Positions 10,691 to 23,041 are shown, counted from the stretch's first letter. The stretch is DNA of 64,000 bases from Ailanthus altissimus (GCA_946807835.1 OX327701.1:10131501-10195500); one strand, 5' to 3'. The notes: generated by a model not told the origin, from the letters alone. Numbers and translations are program-made.

Positions 10691-11880
10691 TATTTTGAAT
10701 ATTTTTGGAAATTTATGATACATTAAAATACAATGAAGTATAAGAAGATGCCATCAAATTGAAACTATTCCTCATTATCCTTAAGGGATAAAGCTAAAAG
10801 TTGGTTGATTTCTTTGTCATCTGAATCCATAGCCACATAGGATGACTTGACGAAGAAATACCTAGCGAACTTCTTCCTACCTACAAAAATAGCACAGATG
10901 AGGAATGACATCACCTATTTAATTCAGATTGATGGAAAATCATTATACGAAGCTTGGAAAAGATTCAAAGATATATTAAGGAAATGCCTTCACTATGGAG
11001 TTCTTAAATGGCTATTAGTCTAAACATTCTATAATGGACTAGTACGTCACTTAAGGAATATTGTAGATGTAGCCACTAGAGATGCCTTATTAAACAAATC
11101 TATTGATGAGACTTATGATATATTATAAGAGATGACATCCAATAATTACCAATGGCCAACTAAAAGAGTAACAATAAGGAAAATTATAGGTGTCCGTGAT
11201 ATAGATGCATTCAATGCATTGGATGCTTAAGTGAATATGTTATCCAATAAGTTTGATGCAATAAGTGTGAATATTGTGAAAGCTCAGAATGTCACTAGTG
11301 ATTTTTGTGGTGACAACCACATGAATTGCTAATGTATGGAGTTAGCAAACTATGTAGGGAACTTTAATAGGTAGCAAAATAACTCCCACTCAAAATTTTA
11401 CAATCAGGGTGAAGAAATCATCCAAATGTCTCTTATAATAACAACCAATGGCAGCCATCTAACCTTATAAATCGCCAAATATTCCAACAACAAGAAAAAA
11501 AGCCTATTTTGGAAGACATGTTCCTGCAATGAATGAAATTCAAATGTTGCAATTTTTCAGAACCAAAGCAGCATCGTCCAAATCCATTCTGCATCTTAAG
11601 GACATTGGAGACATAATTGGGGTAATTAGCTTTAACTATAAATAACTACCATCAAGGAACCTTGCCAAGCAATATTGAAATAAATTCAAAGTGTGAGATA
11701 AGTAGTGCAAAGCTATCCTTCCTAAGAAGTGGTAAAGAGTTGTAGTCCCATGAAGAATAAAACCAGCAGTTTTGTACATAATGGCAAAATAATGCAGAAA
11801 CAGAGGTGGAACAACATAAAAGTAAACATTCAATCAAAAATATGAGCAAAACCAGTTCAGTTGTAATCCAAAGTGCAGAA
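10691..11880 (+). pseudogene. ATH1 gag remnant
   Basis: Translation across frames gives SLSLRDKAKSWLISLSSES, then MRNDITYLIQ, SLYEAWKRFKDILRKCLHYG, TFYNGLVRHLRNIVDVA, and EMTSNNYQWPTKR at about 11130-11170. These are the retrotransposon gag core and the block after it, in the usual order. The Cys-His region is poorly kept (DFCGDNHMNC near 11300). The tail near 11640-11750 still resembles the stretch before LRSGKEL in Athila gag. Several stops are present. Minus-strand frames at 11636-11849 are shadows. Confidence 0.85.
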
Positions 11881-12610
11881 TCATCTTACGCAGCCTTTTA
11901 ATCCACCTCTACCATTACCTCAAAGGTTGCAAAAACAAAAATTAGATAAGCAATTCTAAAAAATTTTAGAGTTGTTTAAGAAAATTTACATTAACATTCC
12001 TTTTACAGATGCACTTGAACAAATTCCAAGCTATTTGAAGTTCATAAAAGATATCCTATCCAAGAAAAGTAGACTTATAGATTTTGAGATAGTAGCATTA
12101 ACTAAGGGGTGTAGTGCGATCTTGTAAAAGAATTTAGCTCCAAAATTAAAACATTGAAAGAGGTTTACCATACCATGCACCATTGGGAATCGGTTCTTCA
12201 GTAAAAATGTTATATGATTTAGGAGCCAACATCAACTTAATGCCATTACTTTGTCAACTAGAAATTACGTTTAAGGGAGGCCAAACCTACTAATGTAACC
12301 TTGTAGCTAACAGATCATTCTTTAACTTATCCATAAGGAAAAATTGAAGATGTTTTGGTAAAAATGGATAAGATTATATTTCCTGCTGACTTTATTGTGT
12401 TAGACATGGAAGAAAACAGAAAAATTCCCACCATACTTGGAAGACCATTCCTAGAAACCAGCAGACACTCATTGATATACAAAAGGGTGAGTTAACCATA
12501 AGAGGGTAGAATGAGGAAGTCATATTCATTGTGTTTGAATCCATAAAGCAACCAAGTAAAAGAGAAGATTGCTTTAGCATTGATGTTATTGACAATGAGG
12601 TCTAATAAGT
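11881..12610 (+). pseudogene. ATH1 aspartic protease remnant
   Basis: A proline-rich PLPQRLQKQKLDKQF stretch precedes ALEQIPSYLKFIKDILSKKS, the linker before the Athila protease. The catalytic D-L-G-A-N is intact at 12216-12227 (Y-D-L-G-A-N-I-N-L-M-P). The second hallmark, I-L-G-R-P-F-L, is at about 12429-12455. Frameshifts near 12150-12210 and 12290 break the gene, but the two active-site motifs survive. The minus frame at 12392-12595 is a shadow. Confidence 0.85.
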
Positions 12611-14184
12611 GTTCATCAAGAATAGCATTCATGATTCTTCGAGAGATGCTATTATTAATAGAGCTAAAGTAGAAAGCTTTAAAGCCTAATAGTACTTGTA
12701 AGTGCTAAATACCTATCTTAAATTTAACAATGGCAAGGTGAGAATTGAACTATGAGAGAGAACCAAAGGTATGCAATCTTGCAACAAGCCTTCCATTGAA
12801 AAACCACCTATATTAAAGCTTAAAACCTTACCTAACCATTTGAGGTATGCATTCCTTGGAGAGTCTTTTACCCTTCCTATTATAATTTCTGCTAATCTTG
12901 ATGAAAACTAAAAAGAAAAACTTCTTAGAGTATTGAGGGAGCACAAAAGAGCAATTAGATCGACTATTGTAGACATTAGGGGTATCAGCCCATCTTTTTG
13001 CATGTATAAAATACTATTGAAAGATGGTCACAAGTCTACTATAGAACATCAAAGAAGGTTACATCTATCCATGATAGAGGTAATTAAAAAAGAGATCATA
13101 AAGTTGTTAGATGAGGGAATTATCTACCCATTTAGGATAATTCATGAGTAAATCTTGTCCAATGTATACCAAAGAAATGAGGAATAACTTTTGTGGCCAA
13201 TGAGAATAATTATTTAATCTCTACAAGAATAGTTACTGGATAAAGAGTTGTTCACGAAATTATGCACACATGAATTATAATTGCAAGTACAAGGATCGAG
13301 ATCAAGTAATAAAGTGATGAGTGAGTATCGTTCCCACGAGGATTGGTGTTCTAAATTAATACTAAGTACTGTGGTGTTGGCAACCTAATGTTATCTAGGA
13401 TAATCTAAAGACTAAGTTGAATAATGAAATTAAAAATGCTTAAAATGAACATTATAATAATGATAAGATGGAAATTCTATAGTAAAGGGTCCTAAGTTCT
13501 TGATTTCACTCTACCATTCCTATATTCTTTATCATTAGTGATTAAAAACTAATCTTGTAAATCATTAATCAAGGGTTCAAAATTATCCCATTACCTCTCC
13601 TGAGCGTCAAATAAGATCCTATGAATACACAACCAAGTTGATATCCCTATCTAACTTGTTATATATACATGCATTAAGTGACCCTTAAGTGATTATCTTA
13701 AGTCTATTAGTCTCCTAACTCAATAAGCTCAAGATTATGCTTTTTTAATTCTAACACGTGGGTTAAACTTTCCTAAGCATATAACTGATAAGGGAAAATT
13801 TGTCATATATTTTTTCATATTTTTATTATTGATATTTTATGGTTTTATGAGAATAAATGGCTATTTATATGTTTTATTGTTATTTATAGGGGCTTGAACG
13901 AAATTTAAAGAATGTGTCCATAGCCCCAGCGCCACGAGTATTACTGCCCCAGCTCTGGAATAGTGATTGAAATAAGAAAAATGACCTGTGTAAGTCGCAT
14001 CTAGAGCCCTAGTGCCAAACATTTACCGCTTCAACGACGAGACAGGGCCCCAGCGCCATCAACCCACCGCTCCAACGGTGAAGCCTTTTTCATGCGTCGC
14101 CCCAGCGACAACTGCATAGCACCCCAGCAGTAGCGCTAGTCCTAGTCCGACGAGAATTGAGATTTTCAAGCTCATATCAATCCC

Positions 14185-14192
14185 TATAAAAA
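14185..14192 (+). promoter_or_regulatory. candidate TATA box of LTR-B2
   Basis: CCCTATAAAAAGCC lies on the sense strand just after the GC-rich block, where an LTR promoter is expected. Confidence 0.5.
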
Positions 14193-14478
14193 GCCACTTG
14201 TTCCCATATATCAAGAATAAGCCAAGACAATCGAGGAGCAACCTAGAGCAATTCAAGAACACCAAAAATACAGAGCACGAGTCTTGGAGAGCAATAGGAG
14301 TTTAATTGAAGCAACTTTAGAGAGAGATTCAAGGCGTTCTTCGGTATCAAGAGTCCCTAGGCAGCATAATCAAGAGTAATTTGACGTCTATATCAGTTTG
14401 CTATTGATTGTATCATGGTTTATTATTATTTTTACTGTTGTTCTCTTGTAGCCATGAGCTAAATTTATTTTCTAAAGT

Positions 14479-14656
14479 TAATACTTGAACTCAATATGTG
14501 TGCTTAATTGCCATATCTTTTGAATATTTAATAAACTTAGTTCTTTGATATTCAAATTACTTGATTTTAATACTTGAACTCAATATGTGTGCTTAATTAC
14601 CATATCTTTTGAATATTTAATAAACTTAGTTCTTTGATATTCAAATTACTTGATTT
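14479..14656. repeat. 89-bp tandem duplication in LTR-B2
   Basis: Units 14479-14567 and 14568-14656 differ at one position (TTGCCATATC against TTACCATATC). Other LTR-B copies here have no second unit, so it arose in or near this copy and is recent compared with the LTR. Confidence 0.95.
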
Positions 14657-15715
14657 TAATGTTTCTATATATCTGGCCAATATATGGTGAATGAGTTGGT
14701 AATATTATTGATAAACTCGAAAGAGGAATCATAATATTTAGACCTAAGTAATTTGATGCATGATTGTAGAGTAGCATTCAATGTTGCATATGCAAGTTTC
14801 AATTTAGGATAGGAATATACCTAATTAGCATGTATAATCAATAAGACATAATCTTAATGAATCTTAATTTATTACAAGTACCATAGGAATATAGGTATTT
14901 GGTAAATTAAGGTATACTTGCATGACCTTGGAAGAGGCTTGTGAATACATTAGTGTCTTGATCAATAACAATGATTAAGGGAGTTAAATATTAGAAGATT
15001 AATTATTAGAAAGCATGTTGAAGAATAGTATTAATCCTAGGTTTTCTCTATATTGCTATCACTTAAATCTCTTTACATTGTGTTTTTACTTTTATATTTT
15101 TTATATTCATTCTTAGATTTTTATTTTTGAATAATTATTAGGAAGACATAATTTTAGTAATTGGTAAAAAAGAAGAAATTATCCCTGTGGGTTCGACATT
15201 CGACTTATTTAGTTCCTTTATTACTTGCATACGATAGTGTATACTTGCACTTAATTTTATGATATAGAAATATCGTATCAATAACCCACAAGTCCTAAAT
15301 CATCTAATCAATTTGCAATCCAATTAGAAGCATTAAACTCATAAAAAGCATAAATGAACAACATAAGATACAGTCATTATCCAACTAACAACATCTAAAC
15401 ATAGTATTTAGTATAGTTCCATCAAGGCTTAGAACATTTAATCTAGCTATTCATAGTTAATTACTCAATTACATTAATCTAAAGATTAATAATAGTAATT
15501 GTTCAAACAACATAAATTATAAAACAAAAAACTTAAAATAAATGTAAAAGAGATAAAGAGAAAAGGGAACTAGTTGGAGAAGACCTTGGGTCCTTTAATC
15601 TTCAATGGTTCTTCAATAATCCAAGCTCTAATTTTGTTTCTCTTACTAAAACCCTTAGTTTTCTCTCTCTATTTCATGTTCTCCTTCCCTACTTTAAATG
15701 AGACATTTAGCTCTC

Positions 15716-15723
15716 CTTTTATA
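15716..15723 (-). promoter_or_regulatory. candidate TATA box of LTR-A3
   Basis: The minus strand reads ACTTATAAAAGGAG in the middle of the LTR. Confidence 0.4.
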
Positions 15724-16578
15724 AGTCCAAAATTAGAGCACAATTAGAGTAAATTTGGGATTGTTGCATCAATTGGCGCTATAGCACCAAGATTCTGCCC
15801 GAACTAATACTGTAGTGGCACTGTTCATGTGAACAATACCATAAACAATAATTACTATTATTTTTACTATTCACGCACCTTGGCGTCAATTTTTCAACAC
15901 TACGGCACTAGGACTTGGGTTTTTATCGTGCCGTTACATTACATTATAGCAAAGTATTTTAGCCAAATATTGTTTGTGGCTACTGTAGCAATCATTGTAG
16001 TATTTTTTATATTTTTGCACATTCTTCTTAGTTTTTTGACCCTAAATAGCTCTATTGACTTAGAACCTACAAAATAACAATAGTGCACATTAAAAAAAAC
16101 ATATATTCTTATTTAATTTGAGAAATCATCAAGTTTAGGAGATTAAAACAACTGATATAAAAATGCACTCATCAAGAGTTTACATGGACTACTGCAAGCT
16201 GAACAAAGCTACCTACAAAGACTATTTTCCTATGCCATTCATTAAATTGAATGCTAGATAGATTTGTTGGATATTAGTACTATTGTTTCTTAGATGGTTA
16301 TCACGCTACAACTAAATTGCCATAGCCCTTAATGACCAAAAGAATACGACATTCACTTGCTCGTATGGTACATTTTCCTTCCAAATGATGTTATTTGATC
16401 TATGCAATGCATCAGCAACTTTTCAAAGGTGTATGATGGCAATCTTCTCTGATGCAGTTGAGGAATTCCTTGAAGTCTTTATGGATGAATTTTTTTTGTC
16501 TTTAGGGATTCCTTCGATTTATGCTCGGATACCTCGCCTTTGTACTAAAATGTTGTGAAGAAACCAATTTATTTCTCA

Positions 16579-17400
16579 ATTGGGAGAAATAAATTCTTGT
16601 GGCATTATCCCATTATCTCACAACAATCAGTACATTCTTGTGGCAGTCGATTACGTCTTTAAATGGATAGGAGTTATAACATTTCCTACTAATGATGCAA
16701 AAGTGGTGATGAGGTTCCTATATAATAATATATTCACAAGATATGAGATGCCAAGAACAATCATCAGTGATGAAGGCTCGCATTTCTGCAACAAATATTT
16801 TTCAGACAAGTTGAAGTCTTTAATAGAGAAATCAAAAGGATTTTGGAGAAAATGGTAAAGACAAATCATTGGGATTGGGCACTGCACTTGGATGATGTGA
16901 TTTGAGATACTGTATAGCATACAAAACTCCTATCATAATGTCTCAAGTTTACTTAATTTTTAGAAAAGTATGCCACCTGTTAGTGGAGTTGGAACATAAA
17001 GTTTATGAGGCCATTAAGGCCCTAAACTTCAATCCATAAGCAATCAGAGAAAATCTCCTATTACAACTTAATGCCATAGATGAATTCCGTCTACAAGCTT
17101 ATGAGAATGCAAAGCTATATAAGGATAGAGCTAAAAGTAGCATGACAAGAAAATACTTTAGCGCTCATATGAACATGGACAGCAAGTATTGCTACAAAAC
17201 TCTTGCCTGAAGTTATTTTTAGGGAAGCTAAAGTCCCAATGGTCGGATTTATTCCAAATTAACAAGATTTACCCCTCATAGAGCTATTCAAATCAAAAAT
17301 CTAACTACTCAAGTTTCATTTAAAGTAAATGGCTAATGCCTTAAGCTACCAAGGCGGAGAAATTGATCATCAAAAGATCTCCATCAAGCTGATTGAGCCA
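16579..17400 (+). pseudogene. ATH1 integrase remnant
   Basis: The frame at 16580-16858 contains SHNNQYILVAVDYVFKWIGV, TNDAKVVMRFLYNNIFTRY and EMPRTIISDEGSHFCNKYF, the integrase catalytic core with the first two acidic residues (D in VAVDYV, D in IISD). About 25 residues are then missing, and in another frame come EVFNREIKRILEKM and DWALHLDDV. Later pieces resemble YENAKLYKDRAK (near 17100), LKLFLGKLKSQWSDLFQI (near 17210) and an FKVNGQ-like tail at 17320. It is fused to the RT after RT residues L-N-W-E-K. The minus frame at 16651-16920 is a shadow. Confidence 0.88.
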
Positions 17401-17892
17401 GAGTAACCAAAGAGCACTATATTAACCCGTTAAGTTAATTGAGCCAGAGTAACCCAATCAAAATATCCTTTATTTACTTTTATTAGTCAGTTTATAATAT
17501 TGTATTTAACTTTTAATTATTTTCTACTTGAATAAAATAATTAACCATCAAATTAGGTTAAAATAAACTACAAACACAAAATCAACCAATAAAAACTAAC
17601 ATTTGCATCCAAAGTTCAACCAATAACACCAAGAGCCTTAAATTTTGATTTTGGACAAATATTGTGCATTTGAGGTAACAAATTTATCATTCTTCACTCA
17701 ACTAAGCATTATAATTTCTATTTTATTAATAAATTTCAATTATTTTGTTGGATTGGTTTGATTGACCAACATTGAAGTATTGATGGATGAATATTTATTA
17801 AATGTTTGATTTGAGATTGTTAATTTATTATAATTGTTAGAATTGAAGATGAGTTGGAGTTAGGCTTATTATTCACGAATTTAGGAGTGTAG
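17401..17892. other. ATH1 spacer after integrase
   Basis: No coding similarity. A short direct repeat, TTGAGCCAGAGTAACC, occurs at about 17393 and 17439. The rest is AT-rich. Confidence 0.5.
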
Positions 17893-19555
17893 TGTTGGAG
17901 ATAGTGCTTACGTGCCATTCCATGTGACATTGATTATTTCAATAATAATCGTTAATTCAGAATTATATGGTAAAAAACTTGTAACATTTACAGATATTGT
18001 AGATCTAAACGAGTTTAGATCTGATCTAAATGAGTTTAGGCTAGTGCTAAAAGTTAGCAATTCTAAAAATTAAAATCTTTTCTGAAATAGGACAAAGATG
18101 ACATAGTTACAAAGAGTTATAAATAGTACTAAGAAATGTCATTATGTAGTATGTTCTCAAAAACATCATTCCTGATTTATGGTTACCGAAACGGGTCGAT
18201 CGGTATTCCTTTTGGATCAGTGTATATCTATATCTGGATTGTCCAAATGGTTAGTCTTAGCAGACCATGGGCTTAACAGAAGTTTGTATAGGTTTACAGG
18301 TATTTAGTAAGGACTGGGTACTGAACAAACTTATGAGGACCTCTAATAGACATCTTATAAAGCCGTAAATAGAGGATTTTCTCGAGTTGACTAGTACTTG
18401 TGATCATTTGACCTGAGCGTCATGGTAAGCTTATGAGTGATCTACCATGCTTTGGTTCGATGTATATGAGAAACCTTTCATGGTCTGACCGTTGGGTGTC
18501 GTTGGGTATGGTCCGATGCTCATAGAGTCCGGTGTGTATAGATATGAGATCTGTCAGCAAATGTGGATAAGTTGTAATCCGGATGCTCAGAGAAATGTAT
18601 ATCAGGAAGTCTTTTGGCCAAAAGCATAAAACCCCGAAAAAGAATTTTCTGTAGGGTTAAACAATATCGCAAAGATGTTTACGAATATTATTTTACGAGA
18701 GGATTATACAAATATGGTTGACCTCAACTTGTATAGTTCGATGCTCCATTCTATAATATCTGCAATGTGTGTGGGGCATTATTCAGGGACATACGGAAAT
18801 ATTCTTTAAGACAAACGGAGGTGAACCTAAGGAGTCCTACAATATGAAGTGCACTCATTGGGCACTGGGTATTGATACGGATCAAACGGTTCGATCCGTG
18901 ATGATTTTAGAAAGCAAGATACATTTTAGGACCTCTCTAAAAAATGAGAAACATACTTTACAAATGTTGGAAAGAGGTCCCTATTACATGTCAAAGGAAA
19001 TCTTGACATATGGCCGGCCAGTTGTTTGACAAATGGCACATTGGGACTTTCTATGATTAACACTTGGCAACATGCATGGGATGCATGAGTGACAAGTGTC
19101 AACCATGCAAAAGGTGAGGTGGCTAAAGGTTTGTAAATATTGCATTTAGCCCCCTACATTTGTTATCTATAAATAACAAGTTTTGAACTTGTTTCATTAT
19201 GGTTTATATTTTCTAAATCAATAAACCACCCATTTTGAAAGGATTTTGAAATTGAATCCTACTGAAAATTGATCAAACAATGCTGTCATTCTAGAGTTTC
19301 AATTCCACCACTTTGTTGAAGCCTAGAATTGTTCAATAGTTGACTTCAATGTGAGCTCCAAGTAAAGAAATATCCAAAGATTTCAAAGGTATAATTTTTT
19401 GGACTTGTTGGTGTAACAAGACTTTAATTTCAGTATGTTTGTTGCTTAGGAAATTAGTTTCTAACTCTACTGCATAATTATGTATAATTGTCATGCATTA
19501 TAAAAAATAAGCAATGAACACAATCACATGCATGCACCATGAATACACAATAACA
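17893..19555 (+). mobile_element. solo LTR-D copy D2
   Basis: It starts TGTTGGAGATAGTGCTTACG and ends CACAATAACA. Flanks are TGTAG (17888-17892) and TGTAT (19556-19560), a one-base mismatch. Family marks include the paired palindromes around 18001-18040, the AGTTGACTAGTACTTGTGAT region, CATTATTCAGGGAC at 18777 and ATTCTAGAGTTTCAATTCCACC near 19290. It is inserted in ATH1 between integrase and the env-position ORF. The plus frame at 18769-19029 is not a gene. Confidence 0.8.
19168..19175 (+). promoter_or_regulatory. candidate TATA box of LTR-D2
   Basis: TATAAATA sits in a short inverted context, GTTATCTATAAATAAC. LTR-D6 has TATAAATA at 33744-33751 in the context GGCTATAAATAGCC, so the position and form are kept between copies. 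Confidence 0.55.
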
Positions 19556-20085
19556 TGTATTGTTATATTGAACTATGGCCCTTAAACAAACCCATACTAT
19601 AATAGCCTCCACATCTGCCCATTTACGACACAACTAAATTTATGTCGCAGGAAACCTTTAAACACCACATGAAATTTGTTGTTAAGAGAACCACTATTTC
19701 ATATAGAGGCTTTAACATCACCAATAAACAATGCCCCAACATTGTAAGGATTATGAATGAACGGGGATGGCAGAAATTAGGTGCACATCCAAAAGCAGCC
19801 ATCGTACCAATCATCTAGGAATTTTACGATAATGACCATGACCGTAGAGACTTGAAAATAAAAGTGAGGAGTTGAGACATAGCCATAACAAGCGTTTCCA
19901 TTAACCAGTTCTTTGGCCTTCAGAGCATCCCACAAGATTACTACCAAGAATTTCTAAAGGAGTCGAACTATGAAGAAATCATTAAATTCTTTAGCATAGC
20001 AATGGCAGAATGGAAGATGTCTAGTAGCCAACATTACTCTTCCTCTTCCAGATTCATAACCTAAGAGTTCAAAGCATGGCATTAT

Positions 20086-22419
20086 TGTTGGAATTTGTGC
20101 TTACATGTCATTCCATTATATATAAATATTTAATTATAGTATTTATAAAATTATTATTTCTAATAAAATCATTAATACTATTAATTAATAAATTGTAAGA
20201 TACTTGTACTGCTTCAGACATTGTATGATCTGAAGGATTTTAGATTTGGTATAAAGAATTTTGACCAGTGCTAAGAGTTAGCAACGCTAAAAGTTATAAG
20301 TGTTAAGAATTAGTAGTGCTAAGAGTTAGCAGGTTAGTTAGCGATATCTAATGAGTTAGAGCATTGTTTGAAATTAGACAAATACCTAAGAATATATTAG
20401 TAATGACGTAGCTATAAAGAGTTACAGATGGTGCTAGAAAATCTAATTATACAAGTATATTCTCAAACATTATGTTTATTATCTAATTTTATCAATGCAG
20501 ATCATCGGTGAAAACCATTTATATATATTAGTGTATGTCTATATCTAGATGATCCAATTGGTTAGTCTTAACAAACTATAAGCTTAGTGGAAACTTGTAT
20601 AGAGATACAGGTATTCATTGAGGACTGGGTACTAAAAAAACTCATGAGAACCTCCAATAGACATCTCATAAAGCCATCAATAGAAAGTATTCTGAGTTGA
20701 GTAGTATTCATGGTCCTTTGACCTTGGCACCATGGTAGGCTTGAGAGTGATCCACCATACTTTAATTCCACATATGTCAAAAATATTTCGTGGTCTAACC
20801 GTTGTGTGTTGCTGGATATGGTCTGATGCTCATGTAGTCCAGTATGCGTAGATATGGGATCCTTCAACTCATATGAGTGAGTTGTATATCTTTATGCTCC
20901 AAGATTGTATTTCAAAATGTCTTATTGCCACAAGCATAAACCTCAAAAAATATATTCCTAGGGATAAACAATATTACAAAAGTATTTGGGATGTTATTTT
21001 TAGAAATATAAATTTGGAGATAAATTCACAGTTAAGCGAATAGAGATTTGACGGTAATGATCTATGTCTCTGCTCTTCTAGTATATAAATGATGGAAGGA
21101 TTATACGAATATACTATAACCTTAACTTGTATGGTCTAACACACTACTTTGTAATATCCATAGCGTGTGTGTGGGGTATTATTCACGGATGTGTGGAGGA
21201 GCTCCATATGATAAACCGGGCATGGACCTAGAGAGTCTCACAATATAAAGTGTACGTTGCGCACTAGGGTAACGAACTGGATTGAACAATTCGATCCATT
21301 AAATTCTAGAAAATTGGATAATTGTTTCGGGATCCCTCGAGATGTACATTTGTCAAGAATTAATTGTTATGTACATCACTTAATTAGTTAACAAGAGTTA
21401 TTAATTAATAGGATGTTGACAAGTGGCATAATTTGGACCATGAATAGTTTTTACGTTGAATTTACCATTTAACTTTAGTAGTAAAAACAAGGTAAAAGTA
21501 ATTATTCAAAATTATTTTGAATAATTAAATTAAATATTATTAGATAATACAATAATAAATACATTTATGGTAATGGACCATATATTGGCCATTCAAAATA
21601 TTTAAATAATATAAATGTTAGGTATTTAAATTTTTGTTAGCTATTAAATTAAATAAATTGCTAATTGATTGAAAGAGGGACCAACTATTAATTGTAATGG
21701 AGCACTTTCTTAATGGCCATTAATCGATTTCATTAAAGCATGATAATGGTAGGGCATTGAGATGATGTTGGAAAAGTAAAATGAATTCATTCATTCATTC
21801 ATTTTTGCAATGAAAGATTCGGTGAAGTAAAAGGGAATAGAGAGAGTTTTGGTTTTTGGTTCTTTCAAGTGTTGAGGAACCTCTCTTCTTCTTCTCTCAT
21901 GGGTTGCCTAAATTTTATCAAAGAAAATGGAAAAGGAAAATTGATTTTAGTCAAGAGTTGTTCAAAATAAGTTTTCTATGAAAATTATTTCTAATAATTG
22001 TACAAGAGTTGTATGCATATATTCACCATCTCCATTTTTAGAAACAAATATTTGTATTCAAAGAGTTTTAATATATGTTGCTAGAAATAAAACAAAGCTA
22101 CTATTCTAACTTTATAATCCCACCAAACCGTTATGAACTAGAAATGTTTAAGAATACATTTTAAGGTGAGCTCTACATTTGGTGATTAGAAGACTTGAAG
22201 TTTTGTAAAGCTACTTTTATTAGGTAAGTGTACTTTAAATGTTATTTTAGAATAATTGTTTATCATATATAAATTTTGTATAATAGTTATACATATGCAT
22301 ATATGTGATATATGTATTTAATTTGTTTAATTGAGTGTATTTTATTCACATGCTTCCGTTGGGTGTTGTAAATTTTTAAAACTACATGTACACCCATAAA
22401 AAACACACTCAACTCAATA
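20086..22419 (+). mobile_element. solo LTR-D copy D3 with perfect target duplication
   Basis: It starts TGTTGGAATTTGTGC and ends CAACTCAATA, where the last C of the usual ACA end has become T. The target duplication is ATTAT at 20081-20085 and 22420-22424. Removing it joins K-A-W-H-Y to F-I-A-V-C-L in frame. It is 2334 bp. The minus strand holds a 99-codon open frame (20568-20867) that recurs in other LTR-D copies. Confidence 0.93.
20270..20330. repeat. array of short palindromes in LTR-D3
   Basis: GCTAAGAGTTAGC, whose arms GCTAA and TTAGC pair, is exact at 20270-20282 and 20318-20330, with two decayed versions between. The same array is present in other LTR-D copies, for example near 32185-32235 and 36178-36235. 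Confidence 0.8.
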
Positions 22420-23041
22420 ATTATTTCATAGCAGTATGCCTTATGCTAATTACTCATGTCAGCTCAGTGACCAAGCATCACACCATCATGCGATATGCCA
22501 TCCTCATGGGGGAGACTATAAAAATTGGCAAGGTCATCAAAGATAACTTCTTCTACTGTATTTGTAACACGAAGATGAGCTTTTACTGCCCATCCTTGAT
22601 CACTGCCTTTTATACCCAAGCTAGAGTCAAATTGGACCGTATTGAAAACTTATTGTATCTAGGGCATCCACTAGGCTATAGTACTATATCCTAGATTCAA
22701 GATAGTAGTGGCCAGCAAGGCCCAATTCCAGCAGCCTCTAGGCAATAAGCACTACCAACTGCATCCTCTTCATTTCAACCATCATCGACAGATGATTGCC
22801 TTGCACAATTACTTACACAGTTAAAGCGCACTAGCAGTGGTGTATCCAATGGATAACATATCAAGATCAAGTGCTTCAAATAGCACTTACACACTTTGGC
22901 ATGGATTCTAGCACACTACCAGAGCCTTCAGCCTACCCCACCACCCTGACCTCGACTGCTCCAAAGGATGATGATGAGGAGACCATAGAGGATAATGAGG
23001 TGACTGATGATGATGATGCAAATGACATGGAAGATGACTGA

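Larger units (their letters stand above)
13786..15280 (+). mobile_element. solo LTR-B copy B2 nested in LTR-A3
   Basis: A 1495-bp unit from TGATAAGGG to ATCGTATCA. The target duplication is ATAAC at 13781-13785 and 15281-15285. Joining the flanks gives CATATAACCCACAAGTC, matching CACACAACCCATAAGTC in LTR-A2 near 3610. Its right end is the reverse complement of the start of the ATH2 LTRs, so its sense is plus. GC-rich words (CCCCAGCGCC and similar) lie at 13920-14150. Confidence 0.95.
13249..16174 (-). mobile_element. solo LTR-A copy A3, host of a nested solo LTR
   Basis: It starts TGTTCACGAAAT at 13249 and ends GCACTCATCA at 16174. The target duplication is AGAGT at 13244-13248 and 16175-16179. 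Without the nested LTR-B2 it is about 1426 bp. It interrupts the ATH1 RT gene inside the R-V-x-M-D-Y motif. Sense is minus, as for LTR-A2. Frames at 14059-14265 and 15829-16077 are not genes. Confidence 0.95.
12690..16578 (+). pseudogene. ATH1 reverse transcriptase, split by a nested insertion
   Basis: The two parts are 12690-13248 and 16175-16578. The first contains REHKRAI, DIRGISPSFCMYKILLKDGH and KKEIIKLLDEGIIYP. The second starts RVYMDYCKLNKATYKDYFPM, then YGTFSFQMMLFDLCNASATF and VEEFLEVFMDEFF, where the F-x-D-D catalytic motif reads F-M-D-E, so one catalytic aspartate is lost. Removing LTR-A3 and one AGAGT copy joins the halves within the conserved R-V-C-M-D-Y motif. RNase H and the integrase N-terminus are missing after 16578. 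Confidence 0.9.
19575..23041 (+). pseudogene. ATH1 env-position ORF, plant transposon protein type, split
   Basis: The parts are 19575-20085 and 22425-23041. The first has ERGWQKLGAHPKAAIVPII, then EFYDND, SINQFFGLQSIPQDYYQEFL and EFKAWHY. The second continues in frame as FIAVCLMLITHVSSVTKHHT, MRYAILMGETIKIGKVI and FYCPSLITAFYTQARV. This order matches the putative plant transposon protein domain often found downstream of pol in Athila elements. The tail is acidic: APKDDDEETIEDNEVTDDDD, ending D-M-E-D-D with TGA at 23039-23041. Stops near 19815 and 22693 and a frame change near 22900 make it a pseudogene. Function is unknown. Confidence 0.8.

Noticed and set aside
22386..22694. 102-codon plus frame as an independent gene
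   Set aside because: Its first codons are the end of solo LTR-D3. The rest is the second half of the ATH1 env-position ORF.
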